Shown piece after piece: positions 41,735 through 51,674 of a stretch of 64,000 bases of DNA (position 1 is its first letter; each line of letters starts with the position of its first letter). The translations under genes were made by a program, and so were the position numbers. Where the stretch lies: contig JASPKZ010005708.1 of NCBI GenBank assembly GCA_030220185.1, positions 1,190,501 to 1,254,500 on the forward strand. Reading direction: 5' to 3'. This DNA is from Diploptera punctata. Its lineage: Eukaryota; Arthropoda; Insecta; Blattodea; Blaberidae. Below the pieces are notes generated by a model that searched no databases, had not been told where the DNA came from, and saw only the letters and a program-made list of their open reading frames with translations.

Positions 41735-41815
41735 TGAATTGGAAATATACACCTCACCTCATGTTAGTCGAACATGTTCAGGTGAAAAAACAAAATGTGA
41801 GGTGTGGTGTATTTT
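41735..41815. mobile_element. short hairpin of Penelope edge type
   Basis: TATACACCTCACCTCATGTT is roughly inverted at AAATGTGAGGTGTGGTGTA, enclosing GAACATGTTC. It has no tail or duplication that I can define. Confidence 0.5.
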
Positions 41816-41854
41816 TCTGATTGCTGTTTAGCATAATTTTCCTTGAATTTTCAG

Positions 41855-42007
41855 AGCTGAAATGGAAGAAATAAAACAGGAAATCCTGTCTCTGTCAGAA
41901 AGATATTCAGTGAAGTGTGTAGAGTCGGCTGCGTTAGAAGAGCAACTGGCTGTGGTCTCAAAACAGTTGACACAAGCTGAGCAGCATATAGAGCAATTAA
42001 CAGCAAG
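41855..42007 (+). CDS. osp: outspread/MPRIP-like gene, coding exon
   Basis: Acceptor GAATTTTCAG, donor AAG/GTATCT. It completes a Glu codon, then AEMEEIKQEILSLSERYSVK, CVESAALEEQLAVVSKQLTQ, AEQHIEQLTAR. EEIKxEILSLSExYSxKCxExAALEE is a hallmark of the MPRIP C-terminal coiled coil, the region known to bind the myosin phosphatase targeting subunit. Confidence 0.94.
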
Positions 42008-42339
42008 GTATCTCAATATTAAGTAGAAACAATATGTTCAAGCAGAACTGAAAGATAAAAATTGGAGAAGATAATAAGTTTCAATGAAAATATCTATCTC
42101 TTTGCATTGTTTGTCTTGGAGTGGCATTGATATAATTTGATACTCAATCAATTTTTCACTTTCCTTTTTTTTCTACCTTGTATCACTGTTGTAATAGTCC
42201 CATGAATTGACAAAAACTTTCAGGGCCAGTATTACAATTTTGCTCAAATATTTTTAGGCTTGAAGGCCTTAATGCCCTAAGTGAGAAGTAGCTTCTCTTT
42301 GGTCTTTCTTCACCTGCTGTACATGGATTTCTCAGGAAT

Positions 42340-43215
42340 GGTCACTGCAGCATCTTGCAGTATATAGGGTTACTACAAATGATATCCTGGATTTCATTTA
42401 TAGTTTCTTGGCATTTATGAGAGTTAACGTGATTAAACAAAAAACAGAAAGCAGAACTCACCAAGTTTCCATTGGCTATAGATGTTCTATATATATATAT
42501 GCTTCTCACATTATTACAGACTAAGTTGTGTGAAATTCTAGGAATCACAGAAAGCTCCCTGTTCATCTGTGTTAGTTATTTTCTCATTCTCTCTCATTGT
42601 TGTGTCTGTCGGCCAATTAGCATACATTCACTAATCCTACCTTATTTAGACAGACATGGTGTGAGGAACATACAGAGAAAAACACATATTAAAGATAGCA
42701 AAAGAGAATGGTTTTGGAGAAAAGATGATTCATAAGAAAATAAATAGATTCAAAAAAACAAAAAAAAATTGATAAATGAAAGTAGGCCTACCCTTCAGGC
42801 AGATAAAGGAATTAGTAAAAATTCATCCTTCAGCATATAATGAGTTTTAAAAAAATTCAGAAAATTTAATATTGAATTAGCACCAAAAAATTATTATAGC
42901 CTGAATAGATTAATTGAAATCAACAGAAATGAAAAGATAGATAAAGGGAACAAATCAGGAATTTATCAAGTTGATTGCAAAAACTGTGAAAAAATATACA
43001 TAGGAAAAACAAAAAGGAACTTGAATACTAGTCTTCAATAAACTACAAATATGAGGCGAGTCGTGTATTTTCTAACTCATATCGTTTAGAACTTGGTGAG
43101 TTCTTTTTTTTATTGTTGTTTGTTTCATCACTCTGAATCTCATAACATGCCGATCAATTATTTATAGATGAAATTTGGGAGATAATTTGTAGCAACCCTG
43201 TACAGCAGGTGACAA
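42340..43215. mobile_element. inverted-repeat element enclosing a PLE endonuclease fragment
   Basis: 42355-42475 (GGGTTACTACAAATGATATC, AGAACTCACCAAGTTTCC) is inverted at 43080-43205 (GAACTTGGTGAGTTC, ATTTGTAGCAACCC), about 120 bp with moderate divergence. Between them, 42735-43050 encodes NKSGIYQVDCKNCEKIYIGK, TKRNL on the + strand after SPLNRLIEINRN-like text, then stops. The inverted repeats are probably terminal repeats of another PLE subfamily (TATGAGGCGAGTCG at 43051 is the usual motif). Confidence 0.68.
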
Positions 43216-43422
43216 AATATTGAGGGAAGTTATATCTCACCAATCTTGACCTTTAAGTCTGGAAAAATTGAGTAGGCCTACTGTCAATCCATGTTATACT
43301 GAGATATGTGCATATTAAATAACTCCGGAAAACATTATTTGTACTTGACTTTATGCAAGAGTTATACTCCTGCATGCCTTACAATTCAATCACCATTGTA
43401 CATACTTACTATACCATCACTT

Positions 43423-45320
43423 GTCTAGTAATTTACATACGTTTCTATCAGTTGGAATTGAAATAATCAGTGTGCAATATCAGTAGTGTAGTGGTCTAGG
43501 TATTCATGTGTAAAATATACTATGTGAAGGATTCAAAATATGAAAGTCTAGTAATTTAGATATGTTTCTATCAGTTGGAATTGACAATAGTCAGTTTGCA
43601 ATATATCAGTAGTGTAGTGGTCTAGGTATTCATGTGTAAAATATACTATGTCAAGGATTCAAAATATGAAAGTCTAGTAATTTAGATATGTTTCTATCAG
43701 TTGGAATTGACAATAGTCAGTTTGCAATATATCAGTAGTGTAGTGGTCTAGGTATTCATGTGTAAAATATACTATGTCATATTCATGTGTAAAATATACT
43801 ATGTCAAGGATTCAAAATATGGAAGTCTAGTAATTTAGATATGTTTCTATCAGTTGGAATTGACAATAGTCAGTTTGCAATATATCAGTAGTGTAGTGGT
43901 CTAGGTATTCATATGTAGAATATACTATGTCAAGGATTCAACATATGAAAGTCTAGTAATTTAGATATGTTTCTATCAGTTGGAATTGAAAATAGTCAGT
44001 GTGCAATATCAGTAGTGTAGTGGTCTAGGTATCCATGTGTAAAATATACTATGTCATATTCATGTGTAAAATATACTATGTCAAGGATTCAAAATATGGA
44101 AGTCTAGTAATTTAGATATGTTTCTATCAGTTGGAATTGACAATAGTCAGTTTGCAATATATCAGTAGTGTAGTGGTCTAGGTATTCATATGTAGAATAT
44201 ACTATGTCAAGGATTCAACATATGAAAGTCTAGTAATTTAGATATGTTTCTATCAGTTGGAATTGAAAATAGTCAGTGTGCAATATCAGTAGTGTAGTGG
44301 TCTAGGTATCCATGTGTAAAATATACTATGTGAAGCATTCAAAATATGAAAGTCTAGAATTTAGATATGTTTCTATCAGTTGGAATTGACAATAGTCAGT
44401 TTGCAATATATCAGTAGTGTAGTGGTCTAGGTATTCATATGTAGAATATACTATGTCAAGGATTCAACATATGAAAGTCTAGTAATTTAGATATGTTTCT
44501 ATCAGTTGGAATTGACAATAGTCAGTGTGCAATATCAGTAGTGTAGTGGTCTAGGTATCCATGTGTAAAATATACTATGTGAAGCATTCAAAATATGAAA
44601 GTCTAGTAATTTAGATATATTCCCGGTCTAGGCGAAAATTTTTCTCTTCAAATTTAATTTATCTTTCATTGAGAAATGTTAAATCAATAATAAAAACTTC
44701 ATTAGAAGCCTTACTAGCTTTATAAGTAATGTTAAATTCCCAATAAATGTCTTCTTAACTAAGAAGCCGCCATTTGTAAAGATAGAAACAATGGTTTCAA
44801 AAAGCATTTGGCGATAGGGAATTACAACGTATATAAGAGAAAAATTTGCGTCTAGATCGTAACTCGCCTCGGTAGCTCAGTTGGTAGAGCACTTGGCCCG
44901 GAAAGCCAAGGGTCCCGGGTTCGAGTCCCGGTCTAGGCGAAAATTTTTCTCTTCAAATTTAATATTTCTATCAGTTGGAATTGACAATAGTCAGTTTGCA
45001 ATATATCAGTAGTGTAGTGGTCTAGGTATTCATATGTAGAATATACTATGTCAAGGATTCAACATATGAAAGTCTAGTAATTTAGATATGTTTCTATCAG
45101 TTGGAATTGACAATAGTCAGTGTGCAATATCAGTAGTGTAGTGGTCTAGGTATCCATGTGTAAAATATACTACGTGAAGCATTCAAAATATGAAAGTCTA
45201 GTAATTTAGATATGTTTCTATCAGTTGGAATTGACAATAGTCAGTTTGCAATATATCAGTAGTGTAGTGGTCTAGGTATTCATGTGTAAAATATACTATG
45301 TGAAGGATTCAATATATTAA
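43423..45320 (+). repeat. satellite array, about 124-bp monomer
   Basis: Monomers start GTCTAGTAATTTAGATATG at 43423, 43546, 43672, 43825, 43951, 44102, 44228, 44352, 44477, 44601, 45072 and 45196. Most are 123-126 bp; two are 151-153 bp because of a 27-bp internal duplication (TCATATTCATGTG..). A higher-order alternation is visible (TTTGCAATATATCAG and GTGCAATATCAG types). It ends 46 bp before the last visible coding exon. The array is interrupted at 44619-44965. Confidence 0.95.
44619..44965 (+). mobile_element. tRNA-like repeat inserted in the satellite, with direct terminal repeats
   Basis: The insertion starts with the 3' end of a tRNA-like unit (CCCGGTCTAGGCGAAAATTT) and ends with the same 3' end after a complete unit, so a stretch of about 36 bp is repeated at both ends. 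The complete core at 44866-44940 folds well: GCCTCGG acceptor, GCTC/GAGC D-arm, TTGGC/GCCAA anticodon stem with loop CCGGAAA, CCGGG TTCGAGT CCCGG T-arm. Position 33 is C rather than T, and no CCA-ready end is present. The structure implies a tandem or circular source, or recombination between copies. Confidence 0.78.
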
Positions 45321-45366
45321 AGTTCATTATACCATATACATTAATGAAATTACTTTTTTTTTTCAG

Positions 45367-45526
45367 AAATAAGCAGTTACGAGCGCACTTAATGTCTGAA
45401 GCCAGTGAGTTAGAATTAAAATCTGAAGGAGATGCAGCACATTTGCTTCTCCAGCGTGAACGTGAATTAGAGCAGAAATGTGAGGAAGTGGATAAACTAC
45501 AACATCAACTTGATGCAGCCAAAACT
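45367..45526 (+). CDS. osp: outspread/MPRIP-like gene, last coding exon in window
   Basis: Acceptor TTTTTTTTTTCAG, donor ACT/GTAAGC. It completes an Arg codon, then NKQLRAHLMSEASELELKSE, GDAAHLLLQRERELEQKCEE, VDKLQHQLDAAKT, ending in phase 0. The family's remaining C-terminus should continue downstream, but I find no further exon up to 64000, so the next intron exceeds 18 kb. Confidence 0.9.
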
Positions 45527-45539
45527 GTAAGCATGAGTT

Positions 45540-46239
45540 AACACTACCTCATATCACATGAATTTCTCCCACTGTCTGCTTCCTTTATATTAAAAATGTC
45601 TGTTTGGATCAACTCTACTTGGAGTAGAAGATGGATCCATCAGATTTGACTTGGGAATTCATCAGGGGCAAAAATTATTTAATTATGTTTTATCAATGAG
45701 AAAAATTCTCTCTATCTGTAAACTTTATCATGTGTTAGTATTTTTGAGAAAAGCAGCCATTAAAAAAAATCAGTATTTCTATGAAAATATATGAGAAGCA
45801 AGTCCTGGTATAATCTATTGTGGAAGCATTTTGGAATCATTCGATTGAATTTCTGATTTATGTTGGAAATAATAATTGTTGATGAGTAATCATTCTTTCT
45901 CAGATAAAGAAATAAATACAATTGGTACGATTTCTATGTGTTCGATTGTACACCAATTCTAGGCCCTTTGTAGTATATATATTAAATGGAGATATTGTAT
46001 CGATAATAATGTATCTCTATTTGATGGAGATATTAAATCTGACATTTTTCTTAATGCATAATGACTAAAGCTCTATATGCCTACGTACCAATATTGTTTC
46101 ATATTTTCTCTTCTTATAATAATCATCATATTGCCAACTCTCACATAACATACACTACATAAAATACTTTAATAGGGTTTTAGATACTGTATCATTATTA
46201 GTATAAATTCTGAATGAATTCCCTAATTTATTTGAGGAG
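45540..46239. other. Intronic spacer, nothing recognised
   Basis: AT-rich with no coding or repeat borders that I can support. Confidence 0.5.
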
Positions 46240-46299
46240 TTGGAATAGATTAAAATAGAGTGTAATTATCTCACCTCATAAACTCTGTGTTCTTCAAAG

Positions 46300-46348
46300 C
46301 ACAGGACCATGGTTTCTGGAACAGTAGTTGTTCCCATCTTCAGCCATT
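46300..46348 (-). ncRNA. hammerhead ribozyme, intact core (PLE F, left arm)
   Basis: Minus strand: core CTGAAGA (46337-46343), extra T, stem II GGAACA/TGTTCC, GAAA (46313-46316), stem III palindrome CCATGG, TC (46305-46306), CTGTG that pairs ATGG with G-U pairs for stem I. Stem II may be offset by one base. Confidence 0.78.
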
Positions 46349-46642
46349 TTTACAACTTGAATTTTTCTCTTCATTTTCTAAACCGCCATCTAGTATTGAT
46401 TTGATGAACTTTGAGATCAAATCTTGCTCGCTGGAAATTTCAAAATTCATGAATCTAAATTTGTTCTTCTGAATGTATATCTTTTCCCAAACTATCAATT
46501 CTAAGGGGTTTGCCAAATATTAAAAAAAAAAACTTATTTTTCAATATTATGATTCTCTAGCAAACTATGAGCTGTAATTGTTAATTTCTCAATTTCACCA
46601 TTTTTAATATTTCTAAACAGTCTAAATTCAGCAGTCGTAAAA

Positions 46643-46687
46643 ATGGCTGAAGATAGGAAGAACTGTTCCAGAAATCATGGTCCTGTG
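46643..46687 (+). ncRNA. hammerhead ribozyme, core intact (PLE F, right arm)
   Basis: CTGAAGA 46647-46653, extra T, GGAA/TTCC stem II with an A-A mismatch at its base, GAAA 46671-46674, TCATGG stem III, TC 46681-46682. It is slightly weaker than its left-arm partner. Confidence 0.68.
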
Positions 46688-46787
46688 CTATGAAGAACAC
46701 AGAGTTTATGAGGTGAAATAATTATGACCTATTTTAACTTGAAAGCCTCATAATGTTATATCCCATAATTAAATAATTGGAATAGAC

Positions 46788-47599
46788 ATTATTATGTATC
46801 TGCTTTAATGTGGGCGAAATTTATACAGTTTCTGTAAAATTTTAATAATCCCTTTCAACTGATTTATGGATGTTTCAGCGTTCTGTTTACAGCATGTTTG
46901 TGTGTTCTAATTTAACATATATTTTTAGTGAGATCAGTTTATTATGTGATACATGGAATGCTAAAAGTAATGTTTGCATAGAATAACAATAACTTTGCTG
47001 AAATAAATGAGGATTAACATGTTGTCATGCTTTTGTGAATGTCTGCTGGATCTGTCTTGAAATGAATTTTATAGAGTTGCCAAATTTATTTCAACATTAA
47101 AGGTTATATTCATGGATGCACTGAAGTGAGAAAAGTGCTGACTTTGTCTTTCCACCAAGAAACACTATTAACAGATATTATTCATATCTCGTATGGTCAA
47201 AGAAATGTGTTTGTGTGTGTTAAATGCAAAGACTATTTACTTAAGACTGTTACAGGCTAAGTAGACCCCAGGGCCATGTTTCTGTCAGAATGTTTAGACC
47301 TATTAAAATACTGACCCCTACCAGGACCTTCTGGCTTGTAGCATATTGCCTTAATCAACTATGCTATGGCATCCAGAAGGGAATTAATATGAAAAAATGT
47401 TTAATAACCCCAAGCTTTCAAGTTGCTCTCAGTTACTGACATCAAAAAACTGAAGCTAGAAAGAAAATGGCTTTAACAAAACCTTAATATTACATACATC
47501 TTACAATGCACAACAGCCCAATGTTGGGCCCTAGCCTCCTCTCGTGAGAGGTTTCTAAATTAAGCTAATTTTTTTGTTTGTACTTTCTCCACAATGTTC
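46788..47599. other. Spacer, no gene seen
   Basis: 47505-47560 (CAGCCCAATGTTGGGCCC..) is a short palindromic stretch that may belong to the LINE that follows. Otherwise nothing is recognised. Confidence 0.5.
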
Positions 47600-48020
47600 C
47601 ATTTTTCAGGTAGATTTACTAGCTATAAAATAAGCTATTAAATGGTGTGTAACTATTGAAACAAGTCCTTTTATACACAGTGATTCACAAACAGCCTTGA
47701 AAGCAATTAATGATAAATGTAACAATAACTCTATAGCTTTTGAGATTAGGGAATAAATTAAGCAAAGTTCAAAATATATTTGTCTACCATGGGCATGTGG
47801 GCATTATGGAATATCAGGAAACAAACATGCGGATGTTTTAGCAGATTCCAATTCATGGTATGCATATGATCTCTGCCACATTTCTTTCCTGAAGTCACAA
47901 ATAAAGGAATACATGATGGCAAGATGGATCAGCGTGTGGCTCAATGGTATTACAGATACATTAACACGACAGCTATTCTTTCTGTGTATTTATGACAGAA
48001 TAAAATACAAATATATTGTT
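47600..48020 (+). pseudogene. LINE RNase H domain fragment
   Basis: It encodes SPFIHSDSQTALKAINDKCN, NNSIAFEIRE, then after a stop SSKYICLPWACGHYGISGNK, HADVLADS: the TDSQ.ALKAI and WVxGHxGIxGNExAD motifs of the RNase H domain of I/Jockey-type LINEs. Only the C-terminal part is present, with stops. Confidence 0.85.
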
Positions 48021-48023
48021 CCA

Positions 48024-48230
48024 ATGGTGAAATTAAATGTTTCTTACCTCTCCTCATATAAATTTTCTAAGTAGATCGCGATTTCGAGACCACAATGGTC
48101 TCATCTTCAGCACTTTCTTGTCAACTGATGTTATTTCGATCGGAAGAAACTCTTCTTCTTCCCTCTGTTGGTGGACTGATGAACCTCTGGATAATTTTTT
48201 TTGCAGATGTGGAATCGATGGCGACTTTTG
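48024..48230 (-). mobile_element. Penelope-like terminal-repeat fragment, subfamily A
   Basis: TGGTGAAATTAAATGTTTCT and TTACCTCTCCTCATATAAAT match the left arms at 3650 and 25365. It continues through the last codons of the nuclease and breaks off near 48200 (GGATAATTTTTTTTGCAG). No second arm. Confidence 0.82.
48069..48115 (-). ncRNA. hammerhead ribozyme, best-formed copy
   Basis: Minus strand: stem I AAGTG (48111-48115), core CTGAAGA (48104-48110), extra T, stem II GAGACC/GGTCTC (6 bp) with loop ATTGT, GAAA (48082-48085), stem III TCGCGA, TC (48074-48075), TACTT pairing stem I with one G-U. No mismatch in any helix. Unlike the foldbacks it has no inverted partner to compete with its folding. 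Confidence 0.88.
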
Positions 48231-48655
48231 ACCTTTAATTGATTTTTGCAAATTGAAATGTCTATTTTGACTGGACTATAAATAAAATATTGATTAAAGT
48301 CATTGAATATGTTGGCAACTCTATCTAATAGAAGTCAAATTTAAAATATGTGAAAGCTTATAAGCAGATGCTTAGTTGTATTGAAAATGATAAGAAGTGA
48401 ACAAAAATATTTTAAAAGTAGGAAAGAAAGGGAAAAAACAAAAATATATGTTGTTTTCTTCGTATGTTATACTAATTTCAAAATTATGATTTTTTTAAAA
48501 AATCTCTAAATTAAAATTTTATTTGAATCCATGTGTTAGAACATTTGTTCATTTCTTATTTATGCTTTTGGGAAAGGAGCAAGGTGAAGGAAAATTTTGC
48601 TTTGATATTTAATATTTAAAAAAAAAAAAAGTATTTTCTCTGTTAATGTTTAAAT
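48231..48655. other. AT-rich spacer, nothing recognised
   Basis: Low-complexity A/T runs; no frame or repeat border seen before the Penelope target duplication at 48656. Confidence 0.5.
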
Positions 48656-48770
48656 ACAAAATTAATTATATTTAATTAATGTTGGGAAGTAAACATTATG
48701 AGGTATAATCATTAAAATTCATCGGAGAACATATTGTTTAAACAACTCACCTCATAGGATTCATGCTTCC

Positions 48771-49550
48771 ATGATATCGCATGCAATATTCAATAGCTTA
48801 ATTTACAGATTGACAAATGTACCATTAAACGAAAAAAATTTCAATAAAGAGTTTAAACATATCTTAAACACTGCTAGATTAAATGGTTTTGATAAAGAAT
48901 TAATTATAAATAAGTTGAAGAAATTCAAACACAATAAAAGACTTAATGAATATACTACTCTACAAAATTGCAAAGAAAAGAAAAAATACAAGAAAATTAC
49001 TTACCATCCTGAAATGCATAGGAAATTTCAAAACATTTTTGACAAATACAACATTTCTTTGGCACCAATAAATAAATTTAGTCTGGGAAATCTTCTAAGT
49101 ACCAATAAAAAAGTCAATGTTCCAGACAGTAAGAAATCTGGAATTTATCAAATAAATTGTGAAGATTGCAATAAAGTTTATATAGGAAAAACAAAAAGGA
49201 ATTTGGAAATTCGGACAAAAGAACATTTCAGAAATATTAAAAATTGTGAAATTGAAAAATCTGCAATTGCTGCACATAGTTTATTAGAACATCATAAAAT
49301 TGGAAGAGAAGCTAAACTTTTAAAACAAGTAGAGAAACCTTTGGAATTGACAGTTTGGGAAAAAATATACATTCAGAAAAACAAAAATAGATCAATGAAT
49401 TTTGATATCCCTAACGAAATTATATCGATTTCGAAGTTCATAAATTCAACCATAGATGGCAGCACTGAAGATGGTGACAATAGAATAGTTGACGACCGAA
49501 GAATTTCATCAGTCGGAGTTATGGCTGACGATGAACATGATTATGTTTGA
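48771..49550 (+). CDS. PLE RT tail, linker and GIY-YIG endonuclease, open frame
   Basis: 259 residues, the longest intact PLE frame here. It starts inside the RT C-terminus (SHAIFNSLIYRLTNVPLNEK), then a basic linker (KLKKFKHNKRLNEYTTL), NISLAPINKFSLGNLLSTNK, KKSGIYQINCEDCNKVYIGK (GIY, CxxC, YIG), TKRNLEIRTKEHF, ELTVWEKIYIQKNKNRSMNF, DIP. It ends DDEHDYV with the stop at 49548-49550 inside the hammerhead. The catalytic Tyr, Arg and a conserved Asn region are visible. Truncated upstream, so not autonomous. Confidence 0.85.
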   Translation: MISHAIFNSLIYRLTNVPLNEKNFNKEFKHILNTARLNGFDKELIINKLKKFKHNKRLNEYTTLQNCKEKKKYKKITYHPEMHRKFQNIFDKYNISLAPINKFSLGNLLSTNKKVNVPDSKKSGIYQINCEDCNKVYIGKTKRNLEIRTKEHFRNIKNCEIEKSAIAAHSLLEHHKIGREAKLLKQVEKPLELTVWEKIYIQKNKNRSMNFDIPNEIISISKFINSTIDGSTEDGDNRIVDDRRISSVGVMADDEHDYV

Positions 49551-49566
49551 AATCGCGATATCATGG
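49519..49566 (+). ncRNA. hammerhead ribozyme overlapping the endonuclease stop codon (PLE B)
   Basis: Stem I TTATGG 49519-49524; core CTGACGA 49525-49531; extra T; stem II GAACAT 49533-49538 with ATGTTT 49543-49548; GAAA 49549-49552; stem III TCGCGA 49553-49558; TA 49559-49560; stem I TCATGG 49561-49566 (6 pairs, three of them G-U). All catalytic bases present. Confidence 0.86.
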
Positions 49567-49829
49567 AAGCATGAATCCTATGAGGTGAGTTGTTTAAACA
49601 ATATGTTCTCCGATGAATTTTAACAAAATTAATTACTTGAATTTCAAATACTGTATTTGCTAGCATAAAAGATGAACTGGCTTTTAAGATCCATCTCCTT
49701 TCACTTGTAAACTTTTAGGAAAATCACCATTTAAGGAATTTATTGTAATTCAAACAAAATGTAATAAGCAGATACACTTTAAACAAATACAGCATCTAAT
49801 ATAACTAATCATCATCATCTTAAGGCATG

Positions 49830-51210
49830 ACAACTTAAAAAGTGAAAGTTTTTGCCTTCGCAACAATCCTCTTCCATGCCAATCTGTCTCTTGCCATATT
49901 CAAAATAGTCACTTTCATTTTACGTAGATTGTACATTGTGTCATCCTGCCATCTGATCTTCAATCTTCCAAAAGCTCTGCCTCCTATATGTTTCCATTTG
50001 TAGAGTTTCTTGACCAATCTCTGATTCATTCTTATCAAATGTCGAAGCCAACCAATTCTGAGAGATCTTATATGGTTTACTATGTTTTGATTTTTGGTTA
50101 ATTTGTTTAGTTCATTATTATTTTTTGATTCTCCAACAGTTATCAGTTCCTCTATTTGGTCCAAATATTCTTCTTAAAATTTTTCTTTAAAAAATTAGTA
50201 ATTTCTGTTTTATTGTTTCTTTTAGGACCCAAGTTTCACAAGCATATGTAACTACTGGTCTAATGAGTGTTTTGTATAACCTTATTTCTGCAGTTTTTGA
50301 TATTAATTTGCTTTTAAATAAGGTTCTATTTGCAAAATGTATTCCCATATACCAATCTTTCCATAATTTCCTCTTCTAATGCATTATGTTCATTTACTTT
50401 GATACCTAGGTATTTAAATGATTCTACTGTGTTAATTTGCATGTCATCAATTTGTAGATTTTCCGATTTTCTGTTGTGATTAACTACATTTTAAAAATTT
50501 TGTTTTCTCTTGATTTATTATTAGATCAATTTTTTTAGATTCCTCTTTCAATTTTGTGAAGGTTTCACATAACGCTTGTCTGGTTCTTGCTGTAATCAGT
50601 ATGTCATCTGCATAAGATATACACTGGTTGAGTTTTGTTGTAATATTTCCCCTTAATTTCATTTTCGTAAATATATAATCAATGATTAATCCATATAAGG
50701 TAGCTGAGAGGGAGTCTCCTTGTTTGACTCCTGATTTAATACTGAAACTTTCACTTAGTTTATTGTTGATTTTTTACTTTAACAGTTGTATCTATTAAAG
50801 TTAAGGATATCAATTGAATTAATTTGTGTGGTACTTATTCAAAGTTAAAATTGGGAAACACATTATGAGGTTCTTAATTAATAAATTAATGAGTCATTTT
50901 AACATCTTACCTCATATTTCATGTTTTATCAAACACGGTAACTATAGTTTTCAAATGATCTTGTCATTCATTTTCATAGTCATAATGGCGGTTGAAAATG
51001 AATGACAAGATCATTTGAAAACTATAGTTACCGTGTTTGATAAAACATGAAATATGAGGTAAGATTTTAAAATGACTCATTAATTTATTGTGTGGTACTT
51101 GATAATGTTTAAGGCATTCAATTATTTGTTTCCTATTGACAGAATCAAAAGCCTGTGTGTAGTCTATAAAAATATTATGCAGATGTATGTTGTGTTCATA
51201 ACACTTTTAA
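49830..51210 (-). mobile_element. LINE fragment, minus strand, interrupted
   Basis: From high to low: FIDYTQAFDSVNRKQIIECL (catalytic block A) near 51200-51110, then the PLE insertion at 50837-51087, then NQCISYADDILITARTRQAL (YADD) at 50662-50480, and the C-terminus 50164-49835 (IRSLRIGWLRHLIRMNQRLV, GGRAFGRLKIRWQDD, DRLAWKRIVAKAKTF). Motif order fits a non-LTR RT. Stops are frequent. The TCATCATC run at 49809 is the 3' tail. Confidence 0.85.
50837..51087. mobile_element. Penelope-like mini-foldback, subfamily C, 13-bp target duplication
   Basis: TTGTGTGGTACTT at 50824-50836 is repeated exactly at 51088-51100, within a LINE. It is 251 bp: extension GGGAAACACATTATGAGGTT on the left, arms of about 100 bp joined at CATAGTCATAATGGCGG. 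The hammerhead cores are TTGAAAA or shorter, hence inactive. Confidence 0.93.
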
Positions 51211-51670
51211 AAAATTTGCTGGACAATGAATATATTACACAAGTCTGCATTTTAAAACTTTTTGTCAGGTTGAACGTTTCTCTATTATTACGTGAAACCT
51301 GACTTTTATAAAATACAAACCTAGCTTGTCTCCTACAAGCTCCTAATATGCAGAGTCTGTAGCTGGACCCAAGTTTTATAGACAATTTTTAAGCATACCA
51401 CTCGTAGGATAACTATAAACATCAATGCTTTTAAATTTGCAGCTAATCTATCTTTACTTTATCTTTTAAAATTAATATGACCATGACAGGAAGGAACATG
51501 CTCTACAGCACTGAAATCTCAGGTTCAAGTTTACTACGAGACAGCTATATAATTCCTAATAATCAGACATCAAGATTCTTAACTAAAATATAAATTTAAT
51601 TAATATTGAATGAATAACAAACAGTATAATTAACTAATATTATTCGTTTTTTTTTTTAAACATCTTAATG
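51211..51670. other. Spacer, nothing firmly recognised
   Basis: 51475-51550 includes CATGACAGGAAGGAACATGC and TCTCAGGTTCAAGTTTACT, which may be a tRNA-like repeat remnant, too decayed to call. Confidence 0.45.
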
Positions 51671-51674
51671 AGGA

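Larger units (their letters stand above)
46251..46776. mobile_element. Penelope-like foldback, subfamily F
   Basis: TTGGAATAGAT at 46240-46250 and TTGGAATAGAC at 46777-46787 form the target duplication. The arms TCACCTCATAAACTCTGTGT and ACACAGAGTTTATGAGGTGA are inverted. Inside is a minus-strand PLE nuclease piece (46370-46615, LIVWEKIYIQKNKFRFMNFE-like) of the subfamily-C type. The right edge has GCCTCATAATGTTATATCCC. Confidence 0.88.
48669..49622 (+). mobile_element. Penelope-like element, subfamily B, 5' truncated, 13-bp target duplication
   Basis: ACAAAATTAATTA at 48656-48668 is repeated at 49623-49635. The left edge is the one-sided extension GTTGGGAAGTAAACATTATG, then a short inverted arm (AACAACTCACCTCAT) that reaches only as far as GATATCGC of the ribozyme, then the endonuclease frame, the hammerhead and the right arm ATGAGGTGAGTTGTT. 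Confidence 0.93.

Noticed and set aside
44866..44940. A functional tRNA gene (possible Ser anticodon GGA)
   Set aside because: The fold is good, but position 33 is C instead of the nearly invariant T, the acceptor stem has a mismatch, and the unit is one of many repeat copies with a shared leader and tail.
43423..45320. CRISPR-like array
   Set aside because: The whole 124-bp unit is repeated with no unique spacers, and the context is an animal intron; it is a satellite.
3152..45526. Processed pseudogene or transposon-borne coiled-coil gene
   Set aside because: Eight exons have matching phases and proper splice sites separated by introns, so it is a real spliced gene locus; only the two one-base insertions argue against function.
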